The position numbers and the translations under genes are program-made. The notes beneath the pieces are model-generated. The model searched no databases. It worked only from the letters and a program-made list of their open reading frames with translations, and was not told the DNA's origin. A DNA stretch of 64,000 nucleotides from Timema cristinae (lineage: Eukaryota; Arthropoda; Insecta; Phasmatodea; Timematidae): the NCBI GenBank assembly GCA_039000515.1, contig JBCFYV010009882.1:52937846-53001845 (forward strand). Direction: 5' to 3'. This document shows, one piece after another, positions 61,313 to 64,000 of this stretch (positions are counted from its first letter, which is position 1; each line of letters starts with the position of its first letter).

Positions 61313-61857
61313 TTACATTGTTTCTATGTTTAGTGGGCATATTTTATACCTTCATAAAGGAATTTATCTGGTAAAAGGCTGGGAATGAGCAAAGTCCAAG
61401 TCTGTATGCTGGCTAGTCAGAGTATTACTGTTGGCATAATATAAAATTTGTGTATGATGGTTCTCGTGCTGTGAAGGGGAGAGAATGCGGCATTGATAGA
61501 TAGTAGCCTCAGCAGCAGGTCTCTCACGTGGAGTGTAGGTTTGTAAACACAAGTCAATGAGTTGTGATTTAATAATTATTGAATATGAATTCTCATTTTT
61601 CCATTTCTTTTTGGTCAATGTAAATAAATGGATATAAAGTTTGCAAGGCAAAAAAACAAGTGACAAAAACAAACCCCAAAATCAATCAAGGAAATGTTAT
61701 TTGAAGTCTGTCTCAATAATACAGCAAGCAAACAAACAAACAAACAGACCATCCATGTAAGTTTACGTGTAAGTGTAATATTAATATCATGACTGTGTCG
61801 AGATCAAACATTTAACCTTAGAATGAATACTTTTTTTTTTAAACTAGAGTCGTTCAC

Positions 61858-62049
61858 TTGTTTGAAAAGAGCGGCACATTGGAGCAAGAAAACATATCAG
61901 CTGTCACTCAAGAGAATTTTCCAAAAATTCCATATGACAAACCCTGCATACACAGATTGCATTTGAAGTGGTTCAAAACAAACAAGGGATGCAACACAAC
62001 ATGTATGTATATAAAAAAAAAGTGTTACTTTATTACTCCTTCTCGATAA
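61858..62049 (+). other. Unrecognised small ORF
   Basis: It reads EKSGTLEQENISAVTQENFP and KPCIHRLHLKWFKTNKG. The composition looks protein-like and the segment is in both copies, but copy 1 (about 16757-16910) has frame breaks. It may be the edge of a mariner-type helix-turn-helix ORF. I cannot assign it. Confidence 0.25.
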
Positions 62050-63667
62050 GGAAAACCTCTTTCTTCAGAAATTTAATTTCTTAATATATGTGTGTATTAT
62101 TAATGCGGGAAAAAAGTTTTGTATTTCACTGTTTCATATTTTAACACCATTTCATATTTTACTAAATATTGTAACTGATTTTGCTCCCATATTTAGGTAC
62201 ATATTTTGTATGTTACTACATAAAAATAGGCTCTAGTCTTATCTATACCCCCGTATCATTCATGTAACTCCCGGGATTCATCTCATCACATTTTAAATTT
62301 CCATGCACAACACATCACAAAAACCTGAACCCCACTAGTCCCACTCACTGGACTCTTCTGGGACCGGGTCTCCATTACAGACTACCCACCACCCTGTGTA
62401 TAAGAACGTCGCAATATTTGAAAATTATTTCTATAAGATGGGCTCGAATAAAATTTTACTCAAACCCTTCCAAATGTGCCCCTGTTTTTTCTCAAATACA
62501 TACCTCCACACCCTCTTGCCATAAAGTGGCCCCAACCTACCTGCTGTCGAACAAGGACAGAGGAATGACTTGGGATAACAGGATGTCAACCTCACAGTCT
62601 TCTGATTTACAGTTATTATGATGATTTGTAACATATACCAAAAACTATTGTATGATGTACTAGATGAATTGTCTATCTTGTATGTGATGTCAACATTGCG
62701 ATAGGATTTTAAAGTGGAACTTGGTATTGTGTTTTATAAGCATTGGGTATCTTGAAGCGAAGTATTAAACATTTTCCCAGTTCAACCTTCTAAAGTGCAG
62801 AATAATACCCCCTGACATATAAGCTAAGACCATCAAGTCTCAACTCTTGAGTATGAGTAAAATTTTATAAATAAAATACATAAAATATTGATATGGTCCC
62901 CTTAAATTAAACCAAATAAAATTAAATGGGACTAATCCTTATTGGACTGAAAACGTGCTGAGATATTAACTTTAGTCATTTTTCCTACTTCTCCCTTTCC
63001 CATCACTGGAGCATCACTAGCAGATCAAGGCAGACAGATTATGGCTAGGAGTCCTTAATGAGCGATGCTCACCAGGGGGTTTTTGATTGGGAGTCCCAAG
63101 TTAATCAACAACCAGCCTATTCCAGGCAAGGAAAATTGATTGTGAAGTCTAGGCAAACTTTGGGGCTGGCAAAAGCTTTTTGTTATTAAATAACGAAGAG
63201 AATTACAAGTTTATCAGATGTGGCCTATGAGTTGTAACTTTTGTTTTCATGTGTTATTCAATACATTTAATAATTAAGCTTCGTGAAATTTTAATCATTT
63301 CCCTTTTTTCCTGGTATCAACACTTAAGTTAAAGACCTCTTGTTGTTCCCGAACTCTACAACCCCATGAAGAAATAATTTATATTAATTGATTAGTAAAC
63401 CCACTTTACTTTTGCACTGAGCACAAAAGAGATTTCCTTGAGTAGATCTTTTTTTTTTGCTAATCATGTGGTTTTAGTTGTGATTTGTACAGATACCTAC
63501 ACGCTTGGTTTGCTATTCTTCCACTTTAGACATTCCATAAAATCACATAATATAGTTTAATAATAATGGAAACTATAAATATTTATAAGTTTATATATAT
63601 AAATTGTAAAATTTCGCCAGAAAGAAATTTAACACTTTTTGCAGGAAAACCATTAAGATATTGTTTA

Positions 63668-63890
63668 AAAATGTAGTAGCAACCAATACTCAGTGTAGCA
63701 AAAATACTATTATGTTTTTCAAATAAAGAGGAACCTATCATTTTTGTCATAATTTCCATCACTTTTTTAGTAATTTAAAGTGTAGCTAACAAAACCAATA
63801 CTCAGTTTTGCAAATAATAAAATCTATATGTTTTTTTAAGTACAGGGAAAACCCCTCAATTTTTGTAATAATTTCCATCAATTTTTTTTA
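63668..63890 (+). repeat. Tandem duplication, copy 2
   Basis: This is the same two-unit ~112-bp repeat as 18561-18787, noisier here. Confidence 0.75.
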
Positions 63891-64000
63891 GTATGTAACT
63901 TTTCATTACTAGACATAATAAATTGGTAAACACCACGTAGTTGGATTATTCATTATGCAAGAAGTATGTAACCTGATATGGATGAAATCTCTTTATTTGT

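Larger units (their letters stand above)
45905..64000 (+). repeat. Large direct duplication, copy 2 (better quality)
   Basis: This is the second copy of the ~18 kb block, running to the window edge and probably beyond it. Most features are easier to read here than in copy 1, although 57-58, 59.9-60.2 and 62.8-64 kb also show homopolymer-rich noise. Both copies contain the same nested transposon junctions (Tigger end inside gypsy), so the two blocks separated after those insertions, or they are the same locus assembled twice. Confidence 0.95.

Overview
This is eukaryotic nuclear DNA, very AT-rich and crowded with transposable elements. The families present (copia, gypsy, an RTE-like LINE, three hAT-type elements, a pogo/Tigger element, a THAP/P-like gene and tRNA-derived SINEs) fit an arthropod, most likely an insect. 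I cannot name the species. There is no bacterial operon structure, no rRNA and no CRISPR. Nearly all coding remnants carry many short indels, so most apparent ORFs are pieces of broken genes or artefacts. The base quality suggests an unpolished long-read assembly. A 100-base N gap at 20706-20805 shows that two contigs were joined here.

Layout. Bases 1-18897 and 45905-64000 are two direct copies of the same ~18 kb, collinear from end to end. The first copy is full of expanded homopolymers. The two copies lie in different contigs, one each side of the gap, so this looks more like an unpurged haplotig or redundant contig than a true segmental duplication. The copy unit holds the right end of a Tigger-like element, the gag-protease part of a gypsy element, several SINEs, a 0.67 kb hAT MITE, and the one clearly host-like gene: an intronless SLC35G1-like (EamA/DMT) transporter at 54580-55626, with its damaged twin at 9416-10540.

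The unique middle (20.8-45.9 kb) is a transposon graveyard. In order it holds: a ZMYM1-like hAT (20.85-22.19 kb); a 390-bp TTAA-flanked fold-back element (22.73-23.12) with a relative at 30.89-31.30; a structurally complete copia element with LTRs, tRNA-Met-type PBS, polypurine tract and 5-bp target duplication (23.33-27.78); a long-TIR element with subterminal repeats and a MADF-like ORF (28.18-29.10); an RTE-like LINE (31.66-33.1) running into a 4 x 113-bp tandem repeat; a ZBED5-like hAT with perfect TIRs and an 8-bp palindromic target duplication (34.81-37.42); a tRNA-SINE (38.62-38.88); and a THAP/P-element-like gene (39.09-40.4).

The most interesting structure is nested. A gypsy element on the minus strand (about 40.70-48.84 kb) is split inside its protease-RT region by a 5.6 kb element, bounded by TA and by inverted repeats (41921-47563). 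Inside that element are a pogo/Tigger (CENP-B-like, DDE_1) transposase and, in the same orientation, a second multi-exon gene of an uncharacterised insect family with a SDxxGGQNK motif. That second gene is itself interrupted by a 0.23 kb fold-back MITE. Whether it is cargo of the Tigger-like element or a third nested insertion is the best open question here.
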